From contig CACMXS010000008.1 of NCBI GenBank assembly GCA_902617715.1, positions 1-52,031 on the forward strand: a DNA stretch of 52,031 nucleotides. Reading direction: 5' to 3'. Positions 33,138 through 42,496 of the stretch are shown here, piece by piece. The DNA comes from an uncultured Pelagibacteraceae bacterium (GTDB lineage Bacteria; Pseudomonadota; Alphaproteobacteria; Pelagibacterales; Pelagibacteraceae). The position numbers and the translations under genes were made by a program. Every line of letters begins with the position of its first letter. Position 1 is the stretch's first letter. The notes under the pieces were generated by a model, which saw only the letters and a list, made by a program, of their open reading frames with translations, was not told where the DNA came from and made no database searches.

Positions 33138-34288
33138 TGAGCCTACAAAATTGTTTCAATTTTGATGATTTTAGAAAATTAGCAAAAAAAAAATTACCTT
33201 CACCTATATTTCACTATATTGATGGTGGCGCAGACGACGAGATAACTCTTAAAAGAAATACAAATTCTTTTGATGATTGTGATCTAATTCCAAACATTTT
33301 GGCAAGTGTTGGAAAACCAGATTTATCAACGACAATTTTTGGAAAAAAAATTGATATGCCGATATTTTTGTCACCATGTGCGATGCAAAGACTGTATCAC
33401 CATGATGGTGATAAAGCATCAGCTAGAGCAGCTGATAAATTTGGAACATTTTATAGTATGTCTACGATGGCAAATAATACTATTGAGGAAATTTCAAATA
33501 TCTCTGGTGGTCCGAAATTATTTCAACTTTATGTTCACAAAGATCAATCAATAACAGACGATTTGATCGATCGATGTAGAAGATCAGGATTTGATGGAAT
33601 GTGTTTAACTGTAGATACTCTAGTGGCTGGTAACAGGGAAAGAGATCACAGAACAGGTTTTACAACTCCTCCAAAATTAACTTTGCAAAGTTTAATGAGT
33701 TTTGCACTTCATCCTAGCTGGGTTTTTAATTATCTTACTCACGGCAAATTTAAATTAGCAAATGTTGCCGCAAAAACAGATAAGGGTACTAATATTGCAA
33801 AATCAGTTATCGATTATATTAATGAACAATACGATCCTGCAATGAATTGGAAGGATGCTGAGTATTGTGTAAAAAAATGGAATGGACCTTTCGCTTTAAA
33901 AGGAGTTATGTCAGTTGAGGATGCAAAAAGAGCAATTGATATCGGTTGTACAGCTATCATGATTTCAAATCATGGTGGACGCCAACTTGATGGATCAAGA
34001 TCACCTTTTGATCAAGTAAAAGCAATTTCAGATGCTGTAGGAGATAAATTAGAAATTATTTTAGACGGGGGTGTTAGAAGAGGAACACATGTATTAAAAG
34101 CTATTGCTGCAGGTGCAAAAGCATGTAGTTTTGGTAAAATGTTTCTGTTCTCTTTAGCCGCAGGCGGACAGCAAGGTGTTGAACATTTATTAAAAAATAT
34201 GCATGACGAAATTAATAGAAATATGGTTTTGATGGGTTGTAAAAACTTAAAAGAGTTGAATAGTTCGAAATTAATCTATAGAAAATAG
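33137..34288 (+). CDS. FMN-dependent alpha-hydroxy acid dehydrogenase, paralog 2
   Basis: The product has the same 383-residue length as the gene before it and many identical blocks, such as FRKLAKKKLPSPIFHYIDGG and SNHGGRQLDGSRSPFDQ. Here the phosphate motif is the standard DGGVRRG (D310-G316), but the following arginine of the family (GRP) is lysine in SFGKMF. The active-site region YSMSTMANNTIEEIS is closer to typical LldD than that of paralog 1. Start is GTG at 33137, sharing one base with the previous stop (TAGTG). A tandem duplication followed by divergence is the simplest history; the substrate may differ from that of paralog 1. Confidence 0.93.
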   Translation: MSLQNCFNFDDFRKLAKKKLPSPIFHYIDGGADDEITLKRNTNSFDDCDLIPNILASVGKPDLSTTIFGKKIDMPIFLSPCAMQRLYHHDGDKASARAADKFGTFYSMSTMANNTIEEISNISGGPKLFQLYVHKDQSITDDLIDRCRRSGFDGMCLTVDTLVAGNRERDHRTGFTTPPKLTLQSLMSFALHPSWVFNYLTHGKFKLANVAAKTDKGTNIAKSVIDYINEQYDPAMNWKDAEYCVKKWNGPFALKGVMSVEDAKRAIDIGCTAIMISNHGGRQLDGSRSPFDQVKAISDAVGDKLEIILDGGVRRGTHVLKAIAAGAKACSFGKMFLFSLAAGGQQGVEHLLKNMHDEINRNMVLMGCKNLKELNSSKLIYRK

Positions 34289-34299
34289 GGTATAAAATT

Positions 34300-35466
34300 A
34301 TGAAACTGGCAAAAAGTTTAGAAAGATTAGGCACCGAATCCGCATTTACTGTTCTTGCGGAAGCAAAAAAATTAGAAGCTCAGGGAAAACCTATGATCCA
34401 TTTGGGATTAGGGCAACCGGATTTTAAAACACCAAAACATGTTGTTGAAGCAGCTAAAAAAGCATTAGATGATGGACACCATGGATATGTAATGTCAAAT
34501 GGCATCCCTGAATGTCGACAAGCTGTAACAAGATGGATAAAAAAACGTTACAGTGTCGATGTTGATTCTGAGAGAATACTTATCATGCCTGGTGGAAAAC
34601 CTACAATGCATTATGCAATACAATGTTTTGGTGAGCCAGGTGCAGAAATTATACATCCTACACCAGCTTTTCCAATTTATGAGTCGATGATAAATTATAC
34701 AGGTTCAAAACCAGTACCTTATGATTTAACAGAAGATAAAGATTTAAAGTTCAACCCTGATAAAATATTGTCTTTGATTACAGATAAGACTCGATTGTTA
34801 ATTCTAATCAACCCTAACAATCCAACAGGAAGTTTTGTTGAGAAAAGAGATATTGACTTTCTAGCTGATGGTCTAAAAAAACATCCTCATGTAACAATAT
34901 TAAGTGATGAAATTTATAGTAGACAAATTTTTGATGGAAAAGAAATGCCCTCATTTTTCCATTATCCAGAATTAAGAGAAAGGCTAATAGTGTTAGAGGG
35001 GTGGAGCAAAGCATATTCAATGACGGGATGGAGGCTTGGTTGGAGTTTTTGGCCACAACATTTAATCGAACATGTTAATAAATTATTAATTAATAGTGTT
35101 TCTTGTGTTAATGCTGCAGCTCAATTTGCTGGTATTGCTGCACTAGATGGTCCAGATGACTCAATTAATGCAATGATGGAAAAATTTACACAAAGAAGAG
35201 ATTTAATTTACAAAGGTTTAAATGATTTACCAGGCGTAGAATGTAGTTTGCCTGGAGGAGCCTTTTATGCATTTCCTAAAGTAATTGGTACCGGCATGAA
35301 TGGTGCAGAATTTGCAAGAAAAGCTATGCACGAAGCTGGGGTAGCGATTGTACCTGGGTCTGCTTTTGGTGAAACTTGTCAAAATTATGTGAGATTTAGT
35401 TTTGCCGCTTCAAGAGACAATATTTCTCAAGCATTAGAAAATATCAAGAAAATGCTGAGTAAATAA
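34300..35466 (+). CDS. PLP-dependent aminotransferase, class I/II
   Basis: The 388-residue fold-type I enzyme has LGLGQPDFKTPKHV, INPNNPTGSF, SDEIYSRQIF and the Schiff-base lysine K237 in GWSKAYSMTGWRLGWSF. The two-residue opening LAKSLERLGTESAF matches the aspartate/alanine-type aminotransferase subgroup. The amino donor and oxo-acid acceptor are not identifiable from sequence, but it sits among enzymes that make or use 2-oxo acids, so transamination of glyoxylate or pyruvate is a reasonable guess. It starts 11 bp after paralog 2. Confidence 0.92.
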   Translation: MKLAKSLERLGTESAFTVLAEAKKLEAQGKPMIHLGLGQPDFKTPKHVVEAAKKALDDGHHGYVMSNGIPECRQAVTRWIKKRYSVDVDSERILIMPGGKPTMHYAIQCFGEPGAEIIHPTPAFPIYESMINYTGSKPVPYDLTEDKDLKFNPDKILSLITDKTRLLILINPNNPTGSFVEKRDIDFLADGLKKHPHVTILSDEIYSRQIFDGKEMPSFFHYPELRERLIVLEGWSKAYSMTGWRLGWSFWPQHLIEHVNKLLINSVSCVNAAAQFAGIAALDGPDDSINAMMEKFTQRRDLIYKGLNDLPGVECSLPGGAFYAFPKVIGTGMNGAEFARKAMHEAGVAIVPGSAFGETCQNYVRFSFAASRDNISQALENIKKMLSK

Positions 35467-35506
35467 GATGTATTTTTCTCTTAATCTTTATTAATATCTT
35501 TTAATT

Positions 35507-36880
35507 ATGAATGAGCAAGTTCAGGCAGAGTTAAAGAAAATATTTAATGGCAGATTTTCAACCTCTGAGTCAGCTAGAGCTAATTATGCTAGGGGAGAAG
35601 ATACCTACGATCCAATTTTATCCAAAGCTGTTGTTTTTCCAGAGAGTAATGAGGAAGTATCAAAAATATTAAAATTGTGTAACGAACATAAAATACCAGT
35701 TGTTCCATTTGGAACAGGAACATCCTTAGAGGGTAATGTTGTCGGTAATGAAAATGGTATAACTATTTGCTTGGAGAAAATGAATAAGATTTTAAGTGTT
35801 AACGTGGAAGATTTTGATTGCAGAGTTCAAGCTTGTGTAACTAGAGAGCAATTAAATGAGCATTTAAGAGAGGATGGAGTTTTTTTTCCTATTGATCCTG
35901 GTGCAAACGCTGCGTTAGGTGGAATGGCTTCAACTTCAGCTTCAGGAACAATGGCAGTAAAATATGGAACAATGAAAACCGTTATTTCAGGTCTTACAGT
36001 AGTTTTACCTAATGGTGATATTATTAAAACAGGTGGTAGAACTAAAAAAACTTCTGCAGGTTATAATTTAACAAATTTATTTATTGGAGCAGAGGGAACC
36101 CTTGGTATTATCACCGAAGTTCACTTAAGATTATCTCCTATACCAGAAAGTATAATGAGCGCTGTTTGCCATTTTCCTTCCTTAGAAGATGCAGTCATGA
36201 CAGCTCAGCAGGTTATTCAGTATGGTATTCCAATTGCTAGAATTGAAATGTTAAACGCAGATCAAATGGGTATTAGTATTAACTATTCAAAGTTAAAAGA
36301 TATTGAGGCAGTTCCTACTTTATTTTTTGAATTTCATGGATCAGAGATATCAAATAACGAGAATATAAAAATTGTAGAGGAGATATCAAAAGATAATAAT
36401 GGCAGCTCGTTTAAATGGGCAAAAGATTTAGAGGAAAGAAATAAAATTTGGAAAGCAAGATGGGATGTTTACTATTCTGTCAAAGCTATACACAATAATG
36501 GAAGAGTCTATTCTACCGATGTATGTGTTCCAATTTCAAATATAACAGAATGTGTTAAGTTTGCTGAAGAACAAGCAAAAAAATTTGGTGTTCGGGCTCC
36601 AATGGTAGGTCATATGGGTGATGGAAATTTTCATGTGGTTCTACCTTATGACCCAGCAAAAAAAGAAATGTATAAACAAATTAGAGCTTTTAACGATACA
36701 TTAATAAGAAAAGCATTAGAGCTTAATGGAACTATTACTGGCGAACATGGTGTAGGGCTTCACAAAAAAGAGTATTTACTTGAGCAACATCCTGATAATA
36801 TTCCAGTTATGAAATCAATCAAAAGAACATTAGACCCTAATAATATAATGAATCCAGGTAAGATATTTGATCTTAACTAA
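35507..36880 (+). CDS. GlcD-like FAD-linked oxidase (D-2-hydroxyacid dehydrogenase)
   Basis: The 457-residue protein has an N-terminal FAD-binding PCMH domain (VPFGTGTSLEGNVVGNENGI, and GAEGTLGIITEVHLRL) and a C-terminal FAD-oxidase domain with GHMGDGNFHVVLP and GTITGEHGVGLHKKEYL. It matches the GlcD / D-lactate dehydrogenase group, single-chain type, which oxidises D-lactate or glycolate. It has no membrane anchor. Together with the two FMN enzymes it would cover both stereoisomers of 2-hydroxyacids. No GlcE or GlcF partner genes are adjacent. Confidence 0.93.
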   Translation: MNEQVQAELKKIFNGRFSTSESARANYARGEDTYDPILSKAVVFPESNEEVSKILKLCNEHKIPVVPFGTGTSLEGNVVGNENGITICLEKMNKILSVNVEDFDCRVQACVTREQLNEHLREDGVFFPIDPGANAALGGMASTSASGTMAVKYGTMKTVISGLTVVLPNGDIIKTGGRTKKTSAGYNLTNLFIGAEGTLGIITEVHLRLSPIPESIMSAVCHFPSLEDAVMTAQQVIQYGIPIARIEMLNADQMGISINYSKLKDIEAVPTLFFEFHGSEISNNENIKIVEEISKDNNGSSFKWAKDLEERNKIWKARWDVYYSVKAIHNNGRVYSTDVCVPISNITECVKFAEEQAKKFGVRAPMVGHMGDGNFHVVLPYDPAKKEMYKQIRAFNDTLIRKALELNGTITGEHGVGLHKKEYLLEQHPDNIPVMKSIKRTLDPNNIMNPGKIFDLN

Positions 36881-36898
36881 TAATCTTTAAAATATTTT

Positions 36899-37852
36899 AT
36901 GAAAAAAATTTTGATTACAAGAAAATTAATTAAAGATAGTGAAGATAAAGCTTCAAAAACTTTTGAACCTATATTTAACTCTAATGATGAATTATATTCC
37001 CAATCAAAATTGATAGAAATGAGTAATGGTTGTGATGGAATATTAACTTCACTTACAGATAAAATGGATAAGAAAACAATCGATAAATTGCCGGATACAA
37101 TTAAGATTATTTCAAACTTTGCAGTTGGTTTTGGTAATATAGATCTTGAAGCAGCAAAAAATAGAGGCATTGCAGTTACAAATACTCCAGAAGTTTTATC
37201 TGATGCTACTGCAGAAATTGGAATTTTGTTAATACTAGGTGCTTGTAGAAGAGCTGCAGAAGGGATTGAGTCTGCTAGAGAAGGTGGTTGGAAATGGTCA
37301 GCAGACTATCTTATTGGAAAACAATTAACTGGAACAAGATTAGGAATTTTAGGGATGGGAAGAATAGGTCAAAAGATCGCAAAAATTGCAAAATCACTTG
37401 GAATGATAATTCATTACCATAATCGATCAAAATTGAGTGATGAGAAGGAACTTGGAGCAGTTTATCATAAGGATATAAAAAGTCTTTTTTCAGTTTCCGA
37501 TGTTTTATCAATTTGCTGTCCAGCTACAAAAGAAACAGAAAACATGATTAATAAAGAAACAGTTGAATTTTTTCCAAAGGGAGCAGTTATTACTAATGTT
37601 GCAAGGGGAGATATTGTTGAAGATGAAGCTTTAATAGATGCATTAAATAGAAGAAAGATATATGCAGTTGGTTTGGATGTTTATAAAAATGAGCCAAATT
37701 TAAACCCTGGATATCTTAAAATTAAATCTGCTTTTATTTTACCTCATCTAGGAAGCGCAACTAAAGATACAAGAATAGCGATGGCTAATTTAGCAATAGA
37801 TAATATTGATGAGTTTTTTAAAACTGGAAATTGTAAAAATAAAGTAAATTAA
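36899..37852 (+). CDS. D-isomer-specific 2-hydroxyacid dehydrogenase (glyoxylate/hydroxypyruvate reductase type)
   Basis: The 317-residue enzyme has the Rossmann motif GILGMGRIGQKIAKIAKSLG and the catalytic triad Arg in NVARGDIVEDEAL, Glu in YKNEPNLNP and His in LPHLGSATKDTR. After the second strand it has HNRS rather than an acidic residue, which favours NADP(H). This supports reduction of glyoxylate or hydroxypyruvate. The TRAP operon follows after 118 bp. Confidence 0.93.
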   Translation: MKKILITRKLIKDSEDKASKTFEPIFNSNDELYSQSKLIEMSNGCDGILTSLTDKMDKKTIDKLPDTIKIISNFAVGFGNIDLEAAKNRGIAVTNTPEVLSDATAEIGILLILGACRRAAEGIESAREGGWKWSADYLIGKQLTGTRLGILGMGRIGQKIAKIAKSLGMIIHYHNRSKLSDEKELGAVYHKDIKSLFSVSDVLSICCPATKETENMINKETVEFFPKGAVITNVARGDIVEDEALIDALNRRKIYAVGLDVYKNEPNLNPGYLKIKSAFILPHLGSATKDTRIAMANLAIDNIDEFFKTGNCKNKVN

Positions 37853-37960
37853 TTCTACCATAGATTGTAAAAAATTATATTTCTGCGACATATGAGTTTT
37901 TTTTTAGAAAGACTCTAATGTGAATCTATGCTTTAATTATTTGAGTTAATTAACTTTAAT

Positions 37961-37965
37961 AGGAG
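37961..37965 (+). promoter_or_regulatory. Strong Shine-Dalgarno site of dctP
   Basis: AGGAG lies 5 bases before the ATG at 37971 in an otherwise AT-rich 118-bp gap. It is one of few strong ribosome binding sites in the window and fits the high expression of SAR11 binding proteins. No clear promoter was placed in 37853-37960. Confidence 0.65.
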
Positions 37966-37970
37966 TAATA

Positions 37971-39125
37971 ATGACTAAAGAAAATAAATCATTGAAGGTG
38001 AAAGCATCTTCAAGACGTAAGTTCTTTAAGACTGCTGCTAAGACTGGTGCTATAGCTGCAGCCGCTGTTGCAATGCCGTATGTTAAGGCAAATGCTGCAA
38101 CAACTCTAAAGATGCAAGCTGCATGGCCAAGTGGAGCAAACATCTTTTTTGAAATGGCTGGAGACTATTGCAACATGGTTAAAGAAATGTCAGGAGGTTC
38201 TCTTCAGATCGATCTTCAACCGGTTGGAGCAGTTGTAAAGACTTCAGAAATCGGACAAGCAGTAAGTTCTGGTGTAGTAGATATGGGTCACTGGGTGACA
38301 GCATATTGGTACGGTAAAAATCCTGCTGCATCATTATTTGGAACTGGTCCTTCATACGGTATGTCATCTCAAGAAGTTATGGGATGGATGGAGTATGGCG
38401 GAGGAAGAAAGTTATATGACGAAACTCTTGCAAAAGTAGGTTTTGATTATGTTGGATTTTTCCATATGCCTATGCCAGCTCAGCCCTTTGGTTGGTTCAA
38501 AAAGAACGTAACTAAAGTATCTGATGTTAAAGGTATGAAGTACAGAACAGTTGGTCTAGCGACTAACGTTTTAACTGCAATGGGAATGGTAGTTAGACAA
38601 TTACCAGGTGGTGAAATTCAGCCAGCAATGAAAACTGGTTTGATTGAAGCTGCTGAGTTTAACAACCCTACTTCAGACTCTCAGTTTGGTATGCAAGATG
38701 TTTCTAAGCACTATCACTTAGGAAGCTTCCACCAATCTCAAGAGATGTTTGAGATACCAGTAAACAAAAAAACATATAATAGTTTATCACCTGCACACCA
38801 AGCAATATTGAAAAATGCTGCTTATGCTGCGAACAGTGATAACTACTTTAAAGCTCTAGTAAGATACTCAGCTGACTTAGCTAAGTTAATGAATGAGCAT
38901 AAAGTAAATGTGTATCAAACTTCTGATGAAATTTTAGCTCAACAATTAAAAGGTTGGGATAAAGTAATCGGCGACTTTAATAAGAAAGATCCTTTCTTTA
39001 AGAAAATCGTTGATTCTCAGAAAGCATATGCGAAGAGAGTAATGAAATACTTGCTGATGAATCAGCCAAATTACAAACTTGCATATGAAAATGAGTTTGG
39101 TCCAATTGCAAAAGTTAAGTTATAA
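37971..39125 (+). CDS. TRAP transporter substrate-binding protein DctP (TakP/LctP-like)
   Basis: The 384-residue protein has a Tat signal, SRRKFFK at residues 14-20 followed by an alanine-rich stretch to ANAA near residue 43, then the DctP fold: MKYRTVGLATNVLTAMG, LPGGEIQPAMKTGLIEAAEF and HLGSFHQSQ. The PGGEI block resembles binding proteins for 2-oxo acids or lactate (TakP/LctP), although the tryptophan after EAAE in that group is phenylalanine here. Export by Tat is common for this protein family. Its end is followed by a strong terminator, so the solute receptor can be made in excess over dctQM. Confidence 0.92.
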   Translation: MTKENKSLKVKASSRRKFFKTAAKTGAIAAAAVAMPYVKANAATTLKMQAAWPSGANIFFEMAGDYCNMVKEMSGGSLQIDLQPVGAVVKTSEIGQAVSSGVVDMGHWVTAYWYGKNPAASLFGTGPSYGMSSQEVMGWMEYGGGRKLYDETLAKVGFDYVGFFHMPMPAQPFGWFKKNVTKVSDVKGMKYRTVGLATNVLTAMGMVVRQLPGGEIQPAMKTGLIEAAEFNNPTSDSQFGMQDVSKHYHLGSFHQSQEMFEIPVNKKTYNSLSPAHQAILKNAAYAANSDNYFKALVRYSADLAKLMNEHKVNVYQTSDEILAQQLKGWDKVIGDFNKKDPFFKKIVDSQKAYAKRVMKYLLMNQPNYKLAYENEFGPIAKVKL

Positions 39126-39147
39126 TTAACTTTTGATAAATTTTTTT

Positions 39148-39172
39148 AAGGGGGCCTCGGCCCCCTTTTTTA
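39148..39172 (+). terminator. Rho-independent terminator after dctP
   Basis: A stem GGGGGC / GCCCCC around the tetraloop CTCG (39150-39165), extended by two A-T pairs, is followed by a T-run. It sits 22 bases after the dctP stop and 39 bases before dctQ. Partial readthrough would set a high DctP to DctQM ratio, as suits a binding-protein transporter. Confidence 0.92.
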
Positions 39173-39211
39173 TTTGATTAATTAAGAACAATTCAATAAA
39201 AGTTTATATCT

Positions 39212-39805
39212 ATGATGAGATCTTACATAAAATTTGCAGATCGTTTAAGCGTCTCAATGGGAAAAGCTTTTTCTTGGTGCATAGTAATTTTAATGGGCGG
39301 AACATGTTATGAAGTTTTTATGGCGTATGCTTTAAATGCACCAACTTTATGGAATTTTGATTTTAGTCTTCAGATGTACGGAGCTATCTTTATGATGGCA
39401 GGTGCCTATACTTTATGTACGGAAGCTCATGTAAGAGGTGATGTAATTTACAGATTATTTTCTCAAAGAACACAAGCATGGATAGATATTGTTTTATATT
39501 TTATTTTCTTTTTTCCTGGTGTTCTTGCATTAGCCTTTTATGGTTATGAATATGCGGCACTTGCTTGGAAGATAAAAGAAACAAGTTGGAATAGTCCTGC
39601 ACAAATTCAAATATATATGGCAAAATCTTTAATACCCTTATCAGGTAGTCTTTTAACTTTACAAGGTATCAGTGAGGTTTTTAGATGTATTATTTGTATA
39701 CAAACTGGAAGTTGGCCAGAAAGAGGAACTGAGCGTGATGCTGAAGAAACTGAAAAAGTATTAATGAGAACGTCACAACAAGGAAATAAAGAAGATGTTA
39801 TTTAG
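39212..39805 (+). CDS. TRAP transporter small permease DctQ
   Basis: The 197-residue product has four membrane segments and the DctQ features GGTCYEVFMAYALNAPTLW followed by the strongly conserved MYGAIFMMAGAYTLCTEAHV with VRGDVIY. It forms the membrane complex with DctM. The C-terminal tail (about 165-197) is charged and long for the family. It overlaps dctM by 11 bases and starts after the terminator, so a separate promoter or readthrough supplies it. Confidence 0.92.
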   Translation: MMRSYIKFADRLSVSMGKAFSWCIVILMGGTCYEVFMAYALNAPTLWNFDFSLQMYGAIFMMAGAYTLCTEAHVRGDVIYRLFSQRTQAWIDIVLYFIFFFPGVLALAFYGYEYAALAWKIKETSWNSPAQIQIYMAKSLIPLSGSLLTLQGISEVFRCIICIQTGSWPERGTERDAEETEKVLMRTSQQGNKEDVI

Positions 39806-41156
39806 TCTAACAAATCCTGAAGTAGCAATTATGATGATGGGAATATTTTTATTCGCAGTATTATTAGGTTTTCCTATTGCATTTACTTTAATGGCGATGG
39901 GATTAGGCTTTGGTTATTATGCTTATTTTGATCCAACTAAGATGGAACATCTTTTTGATAATAGGATATTTCAGCTTTTTGTTCAAAATACTTATACCGT
40001 CATGGATAACAATGTATTGACCGCGGTCCCTCTCTTTCTATTTATGGGATATTTAGTTGAAAGAGCTGGTATTGTTGCAAAACTATTTTTTGCAATAAGA
40101 TTAGCTTCACATAGACTTCCTGCTTCAATGGCAGTGGCAGCACTAATTACTTGTGCTTTATTTTCAACAGCAACAGGTATCATTGGTGCGGTTGTTACTT
40201 TAATGGGACTTCTTGCTTGGCCTGCGATGATAAAAGCTGGATATGATAAAAAATTTGCATCAGGAATAATTTGTTCAGGTGGATGTTTAGGAATTTTAAT
40301 TCCACCAAGCATTATGTTAATTGTTTATTCAGTAATTGCCCAGTTGTCACCATTAAGATTATTCGCAGCTGCTATTTTTCCAGGACTGATGTTGGCTGGT
40401 CTTTATATTGCATATGCAGTATTTAGAGCTTGGTTAAATCCCTCGATTGCTCCAAAACCTGCTGCAGAGGAAATTCCTCCAACAGCAGTTATTTTGAGAG
40501 AGGTTCTTGTGTCTTTCTTGCCTTTATTTTCTCTAATAATATTAGTTTTGGGTACTATTCTTGCTGGGATTGCTACACCTGCTGAAGCAGCTGCTGTAGG
40601 CGCTTTTGGATCTTTAGTGCTTTCTTATTTTTACAAAACCCTTAAGTGGAAAAATTTTAAAGAGTCAGTGTTTCTTACAGCAAAAACAACCGCAATGATA
40701 ATGTGGTTATTCATAGGTTCTTGGACCTTTGCATCTGTTTTTTCTTATCTTGGAGGCCATGAAGTTTTCGAGCATTTTTTTAAATCTTTGAATTTGCAAC
40801 CATGGCAATTCTTAGTGATCACTCAATTGATTATCTTTTTATTGGGATGGCCCTTAGAATGGACGGAGATTTTAATTATTTTTGTTCCAATCTTTTTACC
40901 ACTTGTTGAGTTTTTTGGAGTAAATCCATATTTTTTTGCTATGTTAATTGCTCTAAATTTACAAACATCATTTTTGACACCACCCATGGCGATGTCAGCT
41001 TATTATTTAAAAGGAGTTCAATCAAAGAATGTTGAGCTAATGCAGATCTTTAGTGGAATAATGCCTTTTTTAGCTATTGTAATATTGGCTATGGTTTTAA
41101 TGTATTTATTCCCAGGAATAGCACTTTGGTTACCAGAGACATTATTTGCAAATTAA
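39795..41156 (+). CDS. TRAP transporter large permease DctM
   Basis: The 453-residue protein has about 12 membrane segments and the family landmarks PLFLFMGYLVERAG, GGCLGILIPPSIMLIVYSVI, ATPAEAAAVGAFGSL and NLQTSFLTPPMAMSAYYLKG. It is the sodium-coupled transport subunit. It precedes the amidase gene by 6 bp, so hydrolysis may follow uptake of an amide. Confidence 0.95.
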   Translation: MLFSLTNPEVAIMMMGIFLFAVLLGFPIAFTLMAMGLGFGYYAYFDPTKMEHLFDNRIFQLFVQNTYTVMDNNVLTAVPLFLFMGYLVERAGIVAKLFFAIRLASHRLPASMAVAALITCALFSTATGIIGAVVTLMGLLAWPAMIKAGYDKKFASGIICSGGCLGILIPPSIMLIVYSVIAQLSPLRLFAAAIFPGLMLAGLYIAYAVFRAWLNPSIAPKPAAEEIPPTAVILREVLVSFLPLFSLIILVLGTILAGIATPAEAAAVGAFGSLVLSYFYKTLKWKNFKESVFLTAKTTAMIMWLFIGSWTFASVFSYLGGHEVFEHFFKSLNLQPWQFLVITQLIIFLLGWPLEWTEILIIFVPIFLPLVEFFGVNPYFFAMLIALNLQTSFLTPPMAMSAYYLKGVQSKNVELMQIFSGIMPFLAIVILAMVLMYLFPGIALWLPETLFAN

Positions 41157-41162
41157 TTTTAA

Positions 41163-42491
41163 ATGACGGATATATTTTCTTTAAGTCTTGAAGAACTTGC
41201 GTTGAAAATAAAAGATGCCCAGTTTTCTTCAGTCGAAGTTTGTGAAAAGTATATAGAAAGGATAAATAAGTTTGAAAAAGATGTTAAAGCTTGGGCACAT
41301 TTTGATAAAAAAGTTTTATTAGAAAAAGCAGCCGAGGCGGACGAATACAGGAAATCAGGAAAACCAGTCGGGCCACTTCATGGAGTTCCTATAGCAGTTA
41401 AAGATATAATCGGTACTGTTGATATGCCAACAGAATGTGGAACAGTTATAAGAAAAGGAAAATCATATTCACAAAATGCAGAAATAATTGATTTACTTCA
41501 TTCATCTGGAGCAATTGTGATGGGTAAAACAGCTACATCAGAGCTTGCGTACTTAGGACCACCTTCTACAACAAACCCTCATGATAAAACCAGAACACCT
41601 GGTGGATCTTCAAGTGGGTCTGCAGCATCTGTTGCTTCTTTTATGGCACCTGCTTCAATTGGTTCTCAAACAGGAGGTTCAGTTATCAGACCAGCATCTT
41701 ATTGTGGCGTTGTGGGATACAAACCTACTTATGGATTAATCTCCAGAAATGGTGTTTTGAGAACTTCATATAGTTTAGATCACATTGGTATGTTTGGTAG
41801 AAAAGTAGAAGATGTTGCTATTTTGGCAAAAGTTTTAATTAAAAAAGATAAATTTGACCCTGCAACAATTCATTATTCAACTGAAAATATCTTAACAGAA
41901 ACAAAAAAAGGACCTTTATTTGAACCAAAATTTATTTTTTATAAAACTGATCATTGGAAAATTATTGATAAAAAATCAAGAGAGTCATTTGAATATTTTA
42001 TTAATTCATTTAAAAAAAATATTGAGATTTTTGATACTCCTTCATACTTTAAGGATATACACAAATATCATCAGATAATTCATGAAACAGACTTAGCAAA
42101 TAATTTTTCTATATATTTTAAAAAATTTAAAAAAAAACTCTCTAAATATATGCAAGATGCAATAATTAGAGGAAATAAACATTCAGGAAAAGAATATGCT
42201 GAAGCAATAGACTTTATGAAAAGAAGTTATGAATCTTACCAGGAAGTATTTGAAGACTATCATGGAGTTTTATCTCCTTCTAGTCCAGGTGTGGCACCAA
42301 AAGGTTTAAAAAGCACTGGCACAGCAGAGTTTAATAAGGTTTGGTCTTATCTTGGAACACCATGTATTTCACTCCCTTTACTTGAGGGTGAAAATAATCT
42401 ACCATTGGGAGTTCAATTAATTGGTGACAAATATGATGACCATAGATTTTTAGGTGTCGCCAAATGGTTAGAAAAAGAGTGTGAGGAATAA
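41163..42491 (+). CDS. Amidase signature family enzyme
   Basis: The 442-residue protein has the Ser-cisSer-Lys triad region: the lysine K80 in VPIAVKDI, the serine-rich TPGGSSSGSAASVASF at 146-160 and the nucleophile serine S173 in GSQTGGSVIRPASYCGVVG. The family includes amidases and GatA; gatB/gatC are not nearby, and the length is shorter than GatA, so a free amidase is likelier. Its position 6 bp after dctM suggests that it acts on the transporter's substrate, perhaps an amide of a 2-hydroxy or 2-oxo acid. That is inference. Confidence 0.88.
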   Translation: MTDIFSLSLEELALKIKDAQFSSVEVCEKYIERINKFEKDVKAWAHFDKKVLLEKAAEADEYRKSGKPVGPLHGVPIAVKDIIGTVDMPTECGTVIRKGKSYSQNAEIIDLLHSSGAIVMGKTATSELAYLGPPSTTNPHDKTRTPGGSSSGSAASVASFMAPASIGSQTGGSVIRPASYCGVVGYKPTYGLISRNGVLRTSYSLDHIGMFGRKVEDVAILAKVLIKKDKFDPATIHYSTENILTETKKGPLFEPKFIFYKTDHWKIIDKKSRESFEYFINSFKKNIEIFDTPSYFKDIHKYHQIIHETDLANNFSIYFKKFKKKLSKYMQDAIIRGNKHSGKEYAEAIDFMKRSYESYQEVFEDYHGVLSPSSPGVAPKGLKSTGTAEFNKVWSYLGTPCISLPLLEGENNLPLGVQLIGDKYDDHRFLGVAKWLEKECEE

Positions 42492-42496
42492 ATAAA

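Noticed and set aside
36877..37170. Minus-strand frame opposite the 2-hydroxyacid dehydrogenase
   Set aside because: Antisense shadow of a well-supported gene with intact catalytic motifs.
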